Notes under the pieces: model-generated
The model's database searches: none
Told to the model about the DNA's origin: nothing
What the model saw: the letters and a program-made list of their open reading frames with translations, nothing else
NCBI GenBank assembly: GCA_016297695.1
Contig: JAEDGC010000039.1
Coordinates: forward strand, 1-16,281
Direction: 5' to 3'
Source: Bacilli bacterium
Lineage (GTDB): Bacteria; Bacillota_I; Bacilli_A; RF39; UBA660
DNA length: 16,281 bases
Position numbers and translations under genes: made by a program
Shown: positions 1-8,366 of the stretch, one piece after another
How the letters are laid out: each line of letters starts with the position of its first letter
Position numbering within the stretch: position 1 is the stretch's first letter

Positions 1-1193
1 TGTACGAAGTTTTTGCAGATTTACATGTACACATAGGAAGAAGTGAAAATAATAAGCCAATAAAAATTACAGCAGCAAGAAGCTTAAATTTTGCCAATAT
101 TGCAAAAGAATGCAGAGATAGAAAAGGAATAGATATAGTAGGAATTATAGATTGTGCATCTCCATATGTAATAGAAGACATAGAAAATTTTTTAAAAACA
201 GGAGAAGCTTATGAAATTAAAGATGGTGGAATAATATACAAAGATAAAGTTTGTATAATATTAGGAAGTGAAATAGAAACGTCTGAAGAAGGTTTAAATG
301 GACATTGTGGTAGTGCTCACAATTTATGCTATTTTCCTCACTTAAAAGATATAAAAGAATTTTCAAAAGAAATGAGTACACATATAAAGAACATTACATT
401 AAGTTCACAAAGAGCGGACATTTCTGCATATGAACTAATTGACATAGTGGAAAAATATAATGGAATATTAATACCTGCTCACTGCTTTACACCACATAAA
501 AGTTTTTATGGAAATTGCACAGATAGATTAGAAAAAATATTTAAAGAAAAGTATTCTAAAATACCGGCTATAGAATTAGGTTTAAGCTCTGATACATTTT
601 TAGCAGATACTATTTCAGAATTAGAATCAAAAACGTTTGTAACTAATTCTGACGCTCATTCGCTACCAAAAATAGCAAGAGAATATAACAAAATGTTAGT
701 TGGAGATATAAGCTTTAAAGAATTACTAAAAGCTTTAAAAAATGAAGATGAAAGAAAAATTATAACAAATTATGGGCTAGATCCAAAACTTGGTAAATAT
801 CATAGAACGTATTGTGAAGTATGTGGTAAAAACATACCAGGAGATGCCCCTGTAACTGTTTGCGATACATGTGATAGCAAAAACATAACAATGGGAGTGT
901 ATGATAGGATAGAAATAATAAAAGATAAAAAAGAGACCAAAAGTCCTGCAAATAGGCCAGAATATACTTATCAAATACCACTTACTTTTATTCCAGGACT
1001 TGGTAAAAAAAATATAGATAAGCTATTAGATAATTTTGGTACAGAAATGAACATATTACATAAATTAGGCAAAGATGATTTAGAAGCTGTAGTTGGAGAA
1101 AAGATAGCAAACAATATAATCGCTGCAAGAGAAGGAAAAATGACAATTCAAGCTGGTGGTGGCGGAGTTTATGGAAAAGTGAATAATGCATAA
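1..1193 (+). CDS. Endonuclease Q-like PHP-domain protein, 5' end just outside window
   Basis: The reading frame is open from the first bases. The window starts with TG followed by TAC GAA, so the start codon is probably NTG with its first base cut off, giving about 397 residues. The N-terminus has DLHVH (His9, His11), the metal-binding start of PHP phosphoesterase domains. More metal-ligand candidates follow at PAH (His161) and DAH (Asp218, His220). A zinc-finger-like set C272-x2-C275 and C288-x2-C291 follows GKYHRTYC. The C-terminus has a helix-hairpin-helix-like IPGLGKKN segment. This order matches the TIGR00375/endonuclease Q family, which nicks DNA 5' of deaminated bases (uracil, hypoxanthine) and abasic sites. 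The family match is from memory of its motifs. A strong terminator follows directly, and the end of the last AGGGGVYG segment is the normal C-terminus. Confidence 0.75.
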   Translation, partial: YEVFADLHVHIGRSENNKPIKITAARSLNFANIAKECRDRKGIDIVGIIDCASPYVIEDIENFLKTGEAYEIKDGGIIYKDKVCIILGSEIETSEEGLNGHCGSAHNLCYFPHLKDIKEFSKEMSTHIKNITLSSQRADISAYELIDIVEKYNGILIPAHCFTPHKSFYGNCTDRLEKIFKEKYSKIPAIELGLSSDTFLADTISELESKTFVTNSDAHSLPKIAREYNKMLVGDISFKELLKALKNEDERKIITNYGLDPKLGKYHRTYCEVCGKNIPGDAPVTVCDTCDSKNITMGVYDRIEIIKDKKETKSPANRPEYTYQIPLTFIPGLGKKNIDKLLDNFGTEMNILHKLGKDDLEAVVGEKIANNIIAAREGKMTIQAGGGGVYGKVNNA

Positions 1194-1246
1194 TTCAACA
1201 AAAGGAGGACAGTCTCCTTTTGTTGAATTATAGGTTCTTTTTTTTT
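1191..1246 (+). terminator. Strong intrinsic terminator after the EndoQ-like gene
   Basis: A perfect 17-bp stem (1191-1207 with 1214-1230) and 6-nt loop is followed by a T-rich run at 1237-1246. The left arm begins inside the stop codon of the upstream gene. It separates that gene from spoIIM. Confidence 0.9.
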
Positions 1247-1290
1247 ACCTCTTGAATACACATTATGTATAAGCAAAGCGGAGGTAAATA

Positions 1291-1953
1291 ATGAACAGAA
1301 GAAAATACAATAATAGATTTAGAAATAGTAATTCTAAAATAAAAGAAATAGTTTTTTCACATATTGAAAATAATTTAAAAGAATATATAATTTTTACTAT
1401 AGTCTTTTTAATTGGAATTATAATAGGGGTTATTTTTATAAATAATGTTTCGGAAAATCAAGGATTAGAAATAAATAATTATATAACTTCATTTATAACA
1501 TCTTTAAAAGAAAATAAGGAAATAAATGATTTTGCTTTACTTAAAAATTCGATAAAGAAAAATGTTGTACTAGCTGTGGTGCTATGGTTTATGGGCTCAA
1601 CAGTTATAGGTATATCAATTGTGTATTTGGTTGTTGCATTTAGAGGATTTTGCCTAGGTTATACGATATCTTCTTTAATTGCAACATGTGGATTGTGGAA
1701 AGGCATATTATTTATTTTGTCATCGGTTTTTTTACAAAATTTAATTCTTATTCCATGTATTATTGCTCTTTCTGTAAGTGGAATGAGATTACATAATTCT
1801 ATAATGAAAGACAGGAGAATGGAAAATATTAAATTAGAAATATTGCGACATACAGCTTTTTGTATATTCATTCTTGTTTTAATGATAGCATCTTCATTTA
1901 TTGAGGTTTTTGTTTCAAAAAATATATTAATCAATTTTATAAAATATTTATAA
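1291..1953 (+). CDS. spoIIM: Stage II sporulation protein M (SpoIIM, DUF95 family)
   Basis: A 220-aa polytopic membrane protein with hydrophobic segments near residues 35-54, 92-118, 142-165 and 188-209, and the family signature FRGFCLGYT around residue 120. SpoIIM is part of the SpoIID-SpoIIM-SpoIIP complex that dissolves septal peptidoglycan during engulfment of the forespore; it anchors the complex in the mother-cell membrane. The start is supported by GGAGG at 1281-1285, six bases before the ATG. The gene lies directly upstream of xerD, an arrangement common in Clostridia, and indicates an endospore-forming lineage. Length fits the family (about 200-220 aa). Confidence 0.88.
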   Translation: MNRRKYNNRFRNSNSKIKEIVFSHIENNLKEYIIFTIVFLIGIIIGVIFINNVSENQGLEINNYITSFITSLKENKEINDFALLKNSIKKNVVLAVVLWFMGSTVIGISIVYLVVAFRGFCLGYTISSLIATCGLWKGILFILSSVFLQNLILIPCIIALSVSGMRLHNSIMKDRRMENIKLEILRHTAFCIFILVLMIASSFIEVFVSKNILINFIKYL

Positions 1954-2048
1954 GATAAATTGCAAAAATCTATTTACTTTTTTGCGTTAATTTGATATAA
2001 ATATATACATAATAAATATTCATAAAAAAATAATAAAGGAGCTAGATT

Positions 2049-2930
2049 ATGGAGAAACAAATCGAAAGTTTTTTAGAATTTATACAAAATGATAAGAAAT
2101 TATCTGATAATACATTACAATCATATAGAAGAGATATTATGCAATATGAAAAATATGTTGAAGAAAACAACATAAATTATACAAAAGTCAAACAAAAAGA
2201 TATAAAAGATTATTTAAACTACTTGCATGATATGAATAAAAAATCTTCTACAATATCAAGAAATTTAGCTTCAATAAGATTATTTTATCAATATTCTTTA
2301 AAAAATAAAAAGGTTAAAAATGACCCAACAGAGGGTATTCAATCTCCAAAAATAGAAAAAAGAGTACCTAGCATATTAACTTCTCAAGAAGTTTCTCTAT
2401 TACTTGACCAACCTAAAAGTGTCGATTTAAAAGGTATTAGAGATAAAGCAATGCTAGAATTCGCATATGCTACAGGAATGAGAGTTACAGAAATAATTTC
2501 TCTAAATGTTGAAGATGTTAATTTGGTAAATGGATATGTAACATGTAAAAATGGAAACAAACAAAGAAATATTCCATTAGGTTCTTTATCATTAAAAGCA
2601 TTAAAAGAATACATGGAATCTTCAAGACCAATACTAATTAAGTCTGATGATGAAAAGGCTTTATTTGTTAATGTAAACGGTAAAAGATTGACAAGACAAG
2701 GCTTCTGGAAAATAGTAAAATTTTATAAAGAACAAGCTCATATAACAAAAGATATTACACCTCATGTTTTAAGACATTCTTTTGCAACACATCTTTTACA
2801 AAATGGAGCAGATCTAAAAGCTATACAAACAATGCTTGGACATTCAGATATATCTTCTACACAAGTGTATATGCAATTCCAAGATGAAAGCTTAAAAAAT
2901 GTATATAAATATGCTCATCCAAGAGCATAA
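2049..2930 (+). CDS. xerD: Tyrosine recombinase XerD
   Basis: A 293-aa tyrosine recombinase of the usual XerD length. The N-terminal SAM-like DNA-binding domain covers about residues 1-90 and the catalytic domain about 105-290. All catalytic residues are visible: Arg145 (TGMRVTE), Lys171, His239-x2-Arg242 (HVLRH), His265 (GHSDI) and Tyr274 (TQVYMQF). With XerC it resolves chromosome dimers at dif near the replication terminus, acting with FtsK at the septum. The RBS AAAGGAG lies about 7 bases before the ATG. A second Xer-type gene is encoded at 7158-8138. The pair is relevant here because a prophage without its own integrase sits at an Xer-like site further right. Confidence 0.9.
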   Translation: MEKQIESFLEFIQNDKKLSDNTLQSYRRDIMQYEKYVEENNINYTKVKQKDIKDYLNYLHDMNKKSSTISRNLASIRLFYQYSLKNKKVKNDPTEGIQSPKIEKRVPSILTSQEVSLLLDQPKSVDLKGIRDKAMLEFAYATGMRVTEIISLNVEDVNLVNGYVTCKNGNKQRNIPLGSLSLKALKEYMESSRPILIKSDDEKALFVNVNGKRLTRQGFWKIVKFYKEQAHITKDITPHVLRHSFATHLLQNGADLKAIQTMLGHSDISSTQVYMQFQDESLKNVYKYAHPRA

Positions 2931-2950
2931 ACTAAATAAAACTATTACAG

Positions 2951-2985
2951 AAATAGAGATTAAGTGTTGAATTTAATCTCTATTT
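2951..2985 (+). terminator. 13-bp hairpin after xerD, weak terminator
   Basis: AAATAGAGATTAA (2951-2963) pairs perfectly with 2973-2985 around a 9-nt loop. There is no clear T-run after the stem, so it may be an inefficient terminator or a leader hairpin of guaB, whose ATG is 41 bases downstream. Confidence 0.5.
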
Positions 2986-3026
2986 GCTATATAATATTAA
3001 GAATTAAAAAATAAGGAGGATTTTAA

Positions 3027-4541
3027 ATGGCAGAAATATTACCAGATATATCAAGAACATTTAACGAATTTTTATTATTACCAAATTTAACAACAGAAGA
3101 GTGTATTCCAGCAAATGTATCTTTACGTACACCACTTGTAAAATTTAAAAAAGGAGAGCAAGCTAAATTCTATGCTAACATACCTATGGTTTCTGCAATA
3201 ATGCAATCTGTATCAGGAGAAAAAATGGGAATTGCGTTAGCACGTGAAGGAGGACTTGCTTTTATTTATGGTTCTCAATCAATAGAATCACAAGCAGAAA
3301 TGGTTTATCATGTAAAAAAACATAAAGCAGGTTTTGTAATTAGTGATTCAAATGTTAAATCTGGAACTACATTAAAAGAAGTTTTAGAATTAGTAAAAAA
3401 GACTGGACATTCAACAGTTATTATTACAGATGACGGAACAGCATCTGGAAAATTTTTAGGAATTGTAACAAACAAAGATTATAGATTGTCAAGGGACAAC
3501 CAAGATGAACCAATTGATAAATTTATGACTAAAAAAGAAAATGTTATATGGGCAAAAAAAGGAATAACATTATCAGAAGCAAATGATATAATATGGGATA
3601 AAAAAATAAATTGCTTGCCGATATTAACAGAAGAGGGTAATTTAAAATATTTAGTATTTAGAAAAGATTATGAAGATAGAAAAAACAATCCTAATTCTTT
3701 ATTAGATGAAAATAAAAGATATATTGTTGGAGCAGGTATAAACACTAGAGATTACGAACAAAGAATACCAGCATTAGTAGATGCTGGTGTTGATATAATT
3801 TGTATGGATTCTTCTGATGGATATTCTATATGGCAAAAAAATACAATAGATTTTGTAAGAAAAAAATACGGAGAAGACCTAAAAATAGGCGCAGGAAATG
3901 TTGTAGATAGAGAAGGATTTAGATATTTAGCAGAGGCTGGGGCTGATTTTATAAAAGTTGGAGTAGGTGGAGGATCAATTTGTATAACTCGTGAAACAAA
4001 AGGAATTGGCCGTGGACAAGCAAGTGCTTTAATGGAAGTTGTAGAGGAAAGAAATAAATATTTTGAAGAAACAGGTATATATATTCCAGTATGCTCAGAT
4101 GGTGGAATAGTTTATGATCATCATATTACTCTTGCTCTTGCAATGGGAGCAGATTATGTAATGATGGGAAGATATTTTGCAAGATTTGATGAAAGCCCAA
4201 CAAGAGTCGTAAAAATAGGAAACAACTATGTTAAAGAGTATTGGGGAGAGGGATCAAACAGAGCAAGAAACTGGCAAAGATATGATTTAGGTGGAGAAGC
4301 AAAAAATAAACTTGCTTTCGAAGAAGGAGTAGATTCATATATTCCATATGCTGGTTCTTTAAAAGATAACTTGGAAATAACAGTTGCAAAAATAAAGTCA
4401 ACAATGTGTAACTGTGGAGCAACAACAATTCCTGAATTACACGAGAAAGCAAGATTGACTCTTGTGTCTGATGTAAGTATTTCAGAGGGTGGAGCACATG
4501 ATGTAACACTAAAAGAAATTGACCATTCTTATAAATCATAA
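3027..4541 (+). CDS. guaB: Inosine-5'-monophosphate dehydrogenase
   Basis: A 504-aa IMP dehydrogenase that oxidises IMP to XMP with NAD+, the committed step of GMP synthesis in the cytosol. The TIM-barrel catalytic domain is interrupted by a CBS pair at about residues 105-215. The active-site loop GGGSICITRE places the catalytic Cys at 319, and the mobile-flap segment ARNWQRYD at 413-420 supplies the catalytic Arg/Tyr. Both loops differ from the common GPGSICTTR form and belong to the about 500-aa variant found in some Clostridia and protists. The IMP phosphate-binding SDGGI is at 357-361. The RBS AAGGAGGA lies 7 bases upstream. The product feeds guaA, encoded convergently nearby. No purine riboswitch was recognised in front of it. 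Confidence 0.92.
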   Translation: MAEILPDISRTFNEFLLLPNLTTEECIPANVSLRTPLVKFKKGEQAKFYANIPMVSAIMQSVSGEKMGIALAREGGLAFIYGSQSIESQAEMVYHVKKHKAGFVISDSNVKSGTTLKEVLELVKKTGHSTVIITDDGTASGKFLGIVTNKDYRLSRDNQDEPIDKFMTKKENVIWAKKGITLSEANDIIWDKKINCLPILTEEGNLKYLVFRKDYEDRKNNPNSLLDENKRYIVGAGINTRDYEQRIPALVDAGVDIICMDSSDGYSIWQKNTIDFVRKKYGEDLKIGAGNVVDREGFRYLAEAGADFIKVGVGGGSICITRETKGIGRGQASALMEVVEERNKYFEETGIYIPVCSDGGIVYDHHITLALAMGADYVMMGRYFARFDESPTRVVKIGNNYVKEYWGEGSNRARNWQRYDLGGEAKNKLAFEEGVDSYIPYAGSLKDNLEITVAKIKSTMCNCGATTIPELHEKARLTLVSDVSISEGGAHDVTLKEIDHSYKS

Positions 4542-4551
4542 AATAAAAAGT

Positions 4552-4582
4552 AAAAAAGTAGTGATAAATTCACCGCTTTTTT
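4552..4582 (+). terminator. Terminator after guaB
   Basis: The hairpin has an inner GTGA/TCAC stem (4561-4564 with 4570-4573) and an outer A6-G/C-T6 stem (4552-4558 with 4576-4582), with a two-base irregularity between. The T6 run forms the tail. A wider outer pairing (4545-4557 with 4591-4603) is also possible. Confidence 0.7.
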
Positions 4583-4706
4583 AAAACAAATTTTTTACTT
4601 TTTTTAAATAAAACTATGATTTTTGAAGATTTTATGATAAAATAATTATGTCAAGTTCCAAAACGGACATGTATTTCCGTAAAATCTATTTCAGGAGGAA
4701 TTAATC

Positions 4707-5021
4707 ATGGAAAGTGACAAACGGATTTTGAAAAAGAAATTAGAAGCAGAGGAGGATTTTGTTCGAGAATCATCTCAAATAGTTTTAGATCTTCTTAGTA
4801 TGAAAAAGGCAAGCCAAATAAAAGGATGTTCTATTGACGTTAATAGAATAAATTATTATAACAAGTGTTTTTACAACGCACTTGATGTAGCTTGCAAAAA
4901 AGGGTTGACTTGTAGAGATATTGTCTTTTATGAGCAAGTAAAAACAGTTCTTGCAACTCTTGACTTGTTCCAAGGAGATTTAAACCAAATTGTAGAGAAC
5001 TATAAATTTTCCCAACATTAA
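4707..5021 (+). CDS. Small conserved-looking hypothetical protein
   Basis: A 104-aa soluble protein I do not recognise. It has a charged N-terminus (ESDKRILKKKLEAEEDF) predicted to be helical, three Cys residues scattered in the middle, and no signal peptide or membrane segment. Coding is supported by the strong RBS AGGAGG at 4693-4698, eight bases before the ATG, and by flanking terminators on both sides, which make it a single-gene transcription unit. It contains the only in-frame CGG codon (residue 6) I found in the chromosomal genes of the window. Position between guaB and guaA does not by itself imply a purine role. Confidence 0.65.
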   Translation: MESDKRILKKKLEAEEDFVRESSQIVLDLLSMKKASQIKGCSIDVNRINYYNKCFYNALDVACKKGLTCRDIVFYEQVKTVLATLDLFQGDLNQIVENYKFSQH

Positions 5022-5038
5022 ATTTTATTTTTCAAAGG

Positions 5039-5066
5039 AAAAAAGCACCAGGTTTGGTGCTTTTTT
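5039..5066. terminator. Bidirectional terminator between convergent genes
   Basis: AAAAAAGCACCA (5039-5050) pairs perfectly with 5055-5066 around a GGTT loop. The A-run and T-run flanks give a U-tract on either strand, so it can end both the small plus-strand gene and guaA, whose stop codon begins at the next base. Confidence 0.92.
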
Positions 5067-6605
5067 CTATTCCCACTCAATTGTTGCTGGTGGCTTAGAA
5101 GTTATATCATATACAACTCTGTTTATGTGTTTTACTTCATTTACAATTCTAGTTGAAACTTTTTCTAGTATTTCATAAGGGATTTTGCTCCATGTAGCTG
5201 TCATAAAGTCTGTTGTGCAAACACTTCTTAATGCTAAAGTATAATCATATGTTCTGTAATCTCCCATAACACCAACAGATTTCAAATTTGTTAAAACAGC
5301 AAAATACTGATTTAATTCCTTATCTAATCCAGCATTTGCAACTTCTTCTCTAAATATATAATCTGCATCTTTTAAGATTTCTAACTTTTCTTTTGTAATA
5401 TCACCAATAATTCTTATCGCAAGTCCTGGACCAGGGAATGGTTGCCTAAATACTAATTTATCTGGAATTCCTAACTCTAAACCAGTTTTTCTAACTTCAT
5501 CTTTAAATAAATCTCTTAATGGTTCTATAATTTCTTTAAAATCAACATAGTCTGGAAGCCCACCAACATTGTGATGGCTTTTAATAACAGCTGCTTTTCC
5601 CTTACCACTTTCTATAACATCAGGATAAATAGTTCCTTGAACTAAAAAGTCGACTTTTCCTATTTTTTTTGCTTCTTCTTCGAAAACTCTAATAAATTCT
5701 TCACCAATTATTTTTCTTTTCTTTTCTGGTTCAGAAATGCCAGCAAGTTTAGATAAAAATCTATCTTCTGCATTTACTCTAATAAGATTTATATCAAATT
5801 GATTTCTAAATATTTGTTCAACCTCGTCACCTTCATTTTTACGAAGTAAGCCATGGTCTACAAATATACATGTAAGTTGTTTTCCAATAGCTTTATGCAA
5901 TAATACTGCAGCAACAGAAGAATCAACTCCACCTGATAGAGCAAGTAATACTTTTTTATCTCCAATTTTTTCCCTTAAAGATTTAATAGATTCTTCTACA
6001 AAAGACGACATTACCCAGTCTCCAGAACATTTACAGATATTGTATAAAAAGTTTCTAATTATTTTTACACCATTTACAGTATTATTTACTTCTGCGTGAA
6101 ATTGAATTCCATAGAAATTTAATTTTTTGTTTTCTATCGCAGCAGTAGGGCAATTATCAGTAGTTGCAATTACTTTAAATCCTTCTGGAACTTCTTTTAC
6201 TAAATCTGTATGGCTCATTAAGCAAATATTTTTATCATCAAAACCTTCAAAAAGTGGAGAAGAAGTGTCAAGCCTAACTTCAATTTCTCCATATTCTTTT
6301 TTAGTTCCTTTTTCGACTCTTCCGCCTAGAGTATTACTCATAAATTGCATACCATAGCAAATTCCTAGAATTGGAATACCAAGATTAAAAATTTCTTTGT
6401 CACAACTTGGGGCATCTTTTTCGTAAACACTTGCAGGACCACCTGTAAAAATAATTCCTTTTGGATTAATTTTTTTTATTTTTTCAATAGGTGTATCATA
6501 AGGTAAAACTTCTGAATACACATTACATTCTCTAACACGTCTAGCTATTAATTGATTAAATTGACTATAAAAGTCTAAAATAATAATAGTTTCTTTGGTT
6601 TTCAT
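5067..6605 (-). CDS. guaA: GMP synthase (glutamine-hydrolysing)
   Basis: A 512-aa two-domain enzyme that converts XMP to GMP using ATP and glutamine. The N-terminal class I glutamine amidotransferase has the nucleophile Cys83 in GICYGMQ and His170/Glu172 in QFHAEV. The ATP-pyrophosphatase domain has the P-loop SGGVDSS at 224-230. The C-terminal dimerisation/XMP-binding part ends in the conserved KPPATIEWE. Two deviations from the usual sequence: FHAEV instead of FHPEV, and DFYSQF instead of DFGSQY at 11-16; neither touches catalytic residues. The RBS AAGGAGA precedes the ATG. It completes the pathway begun by guaB but is transcribed separately, with no purine riboswitch seen in the 140-base leader. 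Confidence 0.95.
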   Translation of the reverse strand: MKTKETIIILDFYSQFNQLIARRVRECNVYSEVLPYDTPIEKIKKINPKGIIFTGGPASVYEKDAPSCDKEIFNLGIPILGICYGMQFMSNTLGGRVEKGTKKEYGEIEVRLDTSSPLFEGFDDKNICLMSHTDLVKEVPEGFKVIATTDNCPTAAIENKKLNFYGIQFHAEVNNTVNGVKIIRNFLYNICKCSGDWVMSSFVEESIKSLREKIGDKKVLLALSGGVDSSVAAVLLHKAIGKQLTCIFVDHGLLRKNEGDEVEQIFRNQFDINLIRVNAEDRFLSKLAGISEPEKKRKIIGEEFIRVFEEEAKKIGKVDFLVQGTIYPDVIESGKGKAAVIKSHHNVGGLPDYVDFKEIIEPLRDLFKDEVRKTGLELGIPDKLVFRQPFPGPGLAIRIIGDITKEKLEILKDADYIFREEVANAGLDKELNQYFAVLTNLKSVGVMGDYRTYDYTLALRSVCTTDFMTATWSKIPYEILEKVSTRIVNEVKHINRVVYDITSKPPATIEWE

Positions 6606-6745
6606 ATATAACTTCTCCTTATTAAATTAATACAAATATTTTATCATAATATATAAAAAAAGTATAGAAAAAAGATGTAAAAAAATAGTTTAAATGTTTG
6701 TCCTAAAAGAAATATTAAAAATTATAATAAAAAGTAAAAAAACTC

Positions 6746-6774
6746 TTGACAATTTACGAACATATGTTTATAAT
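6746..6774 (+). promoter_or_regulatory. Consensus sigma-A promoter of the YneA-like gene
   Basis: TTGACA (6746-6751), a 17-base spacer and TATAAT (6769-6774) match the vegetative consensus perfectly. A LexA-type operator fills the spacer, so a very strong promoter is kept off by repressor. Predicted start of transcription is near 6781. Confidence 0.85.
6757..6770 (+). promoter_or_regulatory. LexA operator 1 (SOS box)
   Basis: CGAACATATGTTTA fits the Gram-positive SOS box CGAAC-N4-GTTCG with mismatches only in the last bases. It lies between the -35 and -10 elements, overlapping the first two bases of TATAAT. Confidence 0.8.
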
Positions 6775-6788
6775 AAAAACATGAATAG

Positions 6789-6802
6789 CGAATAGCTGTT
6801 CG
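6789..6802 (+). promoter_or_regulatory. LexA operator 2 (SOS box)
   Basis: CGAATAGCTGTTCG matches the Gram-positive SOS box at all but one position. It lies just downstream of the predicted transcription start, 32 bases (about three helical turns) from operator 1, so two LexA dimers would sit on the same face of the DNA. Confidence 0.78.
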
Positions 6803-6827
6803 TAAAATTAAAAATAGGAGAAAAGAT

Positions 6828-7124
6828 ATGAAAATAGTAAACATTAAAAAATTTATAAGAAGCATGACAATAGTTTTATTAATAATTGTAGGTTTATCAT
6901 TAATAATTTCAAAATCTGCATATTCAAAAGGAGAAAAACAATATAAAACAATACATGTATCTAAAGGTGATACTCTTTGGAATATTGCAAAAAATAATCA
7001 AGAATGTAATGATTATTATAAAGGAAAAGATATAAGATATATTGTTAATGATATAGCCCAAATAAATAATATAGAAAAATCAAATTTGAAAATAGGTCAG
7101 GAATTAATAATTCCTGTGATATAG
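6828..7124 (+). CDS. YneA-like SOS cell-division inhibitor, membrane-anchored LysM protein
   Basis: A 98-aa protein with one N-terminal transmembrane segment at about residues 12-31 and a LysM domain at about 39-97 (HVSKGDTLWNIA start, LKIGQELIIPV end). This is the architecture of YneA of Bacillus subtilis, which delays division during DNA damage and acts outside the membrane. The two LexA operators overlapping its promoter support SOS control. The RBS GGAG lies about 7 bases before the ATG. lexA itself, often adjacent to yneA, is not in the window; the neighbour is a convergent Xer recombinase. The sequence is too short and divergent to call orthology, so the role is inferred from domain layout plus operators. 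Confidence 0.78.
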   Translation: MKIVNIKKFIRSMTIVLLIIVGLSLIISKSAYSKGEKQYKTIHVSKGDTLWNIAKNNQECNDYYKGKDIRYIVNDIAQINNIEKSNLKIGQELIIPVI

Positions 7125-7135
7125 GGGATGTAGGA

Positions 7136-7166
7136 AAGGAGTAAAGCTTTTATAACTTTACTCCTT
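7136..7166. terminator. Hairpin between convergent yneA-like and xerC-like genes
   Basis: AAGGAGTAAAG (7136-7146) pairs perfectly with 7156-7166 around a 9-nt loop. The right arm includes the last codons and stop of the minus-strand recombinase gene. Neither strand has a good U-tract after the stem, so termination efficiency is uncertain. Confidence 0.5.
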
Positions 7167-8138
7167 GAAATTTGCAAGAGGATTATTTTCTACTGCGTTT
7201 CTCACTTGACTATTATCTACATGTGTATATATTTCTGTTGTGGAAATACTTTCATGTCCTAAAAGTTCTTGTAATGCACGAATATCAACATTACCATATT
7301 GATACATTAATGTCGCAGCTGTATGTCTTAATTTATGTGTAGAATATTTATTAATATCTAGACCAGCTTTTAATAATTCTTTTTTTACTATTGATTGAAC
7401 AGTTCTATTACTAATTCTTTCACGTCTTTCACTTAAAAATAAAGCATCTTTGGAATTATACTTTATACCTTCTTTTGGCCTGGCTATTAAATACCCGTTG
7501 ATTGCATTCATACATGCATTATTAAGGTAAATAGTGCGTTCTTTATTTCCTTTACCAACAACATTCAATTTGCAATCACTAAAATTTATGTCAGGTATAT
7601 TTATATTAACCAATTCAGATAAACGCATTCCACAATTTAAGAATAAAGTTATAATTGCATAATCTCGTTCATTATTTCTAGCCTCATTATCATTAGTTAC
7701 TTCTAACAACCTTTTACTTTCATCTAATGTTAAGTATTTAGGAATTCTTTTACCAAGCTTTGGAGTTTCTAAATTCTGTGCGGGATTATTTTCTATTAAT
7801 TTAGCCTTGTTACAAAGATAGTTGAAAAATATTCTAATAGTTGAAATTTTTCTTGCACGTGTTGCAGGAGTACTTTTAAGCTCCGTTGCCATATATGATA
7901 TATAACTATGAATATCTTCTAATTTTATCTTTTTTATAGTTTCAATACTTATATCATTTATAGTTATTTTAGTCCAATCTTTCTCTTCAGTTAATTTAAA
8001 ATGTATTTTCAAATATTTTAAGAAATTTATAAGATCATAATTGTATTCTTTTATGCTATTAGGAGATTTATTAAGTATAGTAACATTATAATCCAAAAAA
8101 GAATTTAGAAAATCCGGATTCATTTCTCTATTTATCAT
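7158..8138 (-). CDS. xerC: Tyrosine recombinase, XerC-like
   Basis: A 326-aa tyrosine recombinase with the N-terminal SAM-like domain to about residue 120 and catalytic residues Arg172 (CGMRLSE), Lys196 (GKGNKER), His268-x2-Arg271 (HKLRH), His295 (GHESI) and Tyr304 (TEIYTHV), all intact. It is about 30 residues longer than typical XerC, with the extra length in the N-terminal domain. Clostridia often carry such a XerC near SOS/LexA-related genes, which fits the yneA-like neighbour. With XerD it is the likely partner for dif recombination and for integration of the prophage 2.3 kb away, which has no recombinase. It could instead be a resident integrase-like recombinase. The RBS AAGGAGG (8146-8152) lies before the ATG. 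Confidence 0.8.
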   Translation of the reverse strand: MINREMNPDFLNSFLDYNVTILNKSPNSIKEYNYDLINFLKYLKIHFKLTEEKDWTKITINDISIETIKKIKLEDIHSYISYMATELKSTPATRARKISTIRIFFNYLCNKAKLIENNPAQNLETPKLGKRIPKYLTLDESKRLLEVTNDNEARNNERDYAIITLFLNCGMRLSELVNINIPDINFSDCKLNVVGKGNKERTIYLNNACMNAINGYLIARPKEGIKYNSKDALFLSERRERISNRTVQSIVKKELLKAGLDINKYSTHKLRHTAATLMYQYGNVDIRALQELLGHESISTTEIYTHVDNSQVRNAVENNPLANFKE

Positions 8139-8165
8139 ATATTTTCCTCCTTGTTAACTAATACT

Positions 8166-8194
8166 ATAATATCACTATTATTAAGATTTTTAAA
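8166..8194 (-). promoter_or_regulatory. Candidate promoter of the XerC-like gene
   Basis: On the minus strand TTTAAA (8194-8189), 17 bases, then TATTAT (8171-8166) preceded by TGA, an extended -10. It lies about 28 bases before the start codon. The -35 is weak. Confidence 0.4.
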
Positions 8195-8258
8195 TGCTAT
8201 AAACTTAAATTTATCAAAAAAAATTTTCTACATGTTTTTAAGCTAATAAATTAAATTA

Positions 8259-8287
8259 TTGATAAATACTTACATTTATGATATTAT
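8259..8287 (+). promoter_or_regulatory. Candidate promoter of the YwaF-like gene
   Basis: TTGATA (8259-8264), a 17-base spacer and TATTAT (8282-8287) preceded by TGA, an extended -10. It would give a leader of about 73 bases before the ATG at 8367. Confidence 0.6.
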
Positions 8288-8366
8288 TACGATAAATAAC
8301 AATTTGTAGAAGGAATTTAATTTGAAGTAGAAATAGTTAAATAGTAAAAATAGGAAGTGATGTAGT

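Noticed and set aside
6606..6745. Purine riboswitch in front of guaA
   Set aside because: The leader is AT-rich with no conserved three-way-junction bases or strong helices.
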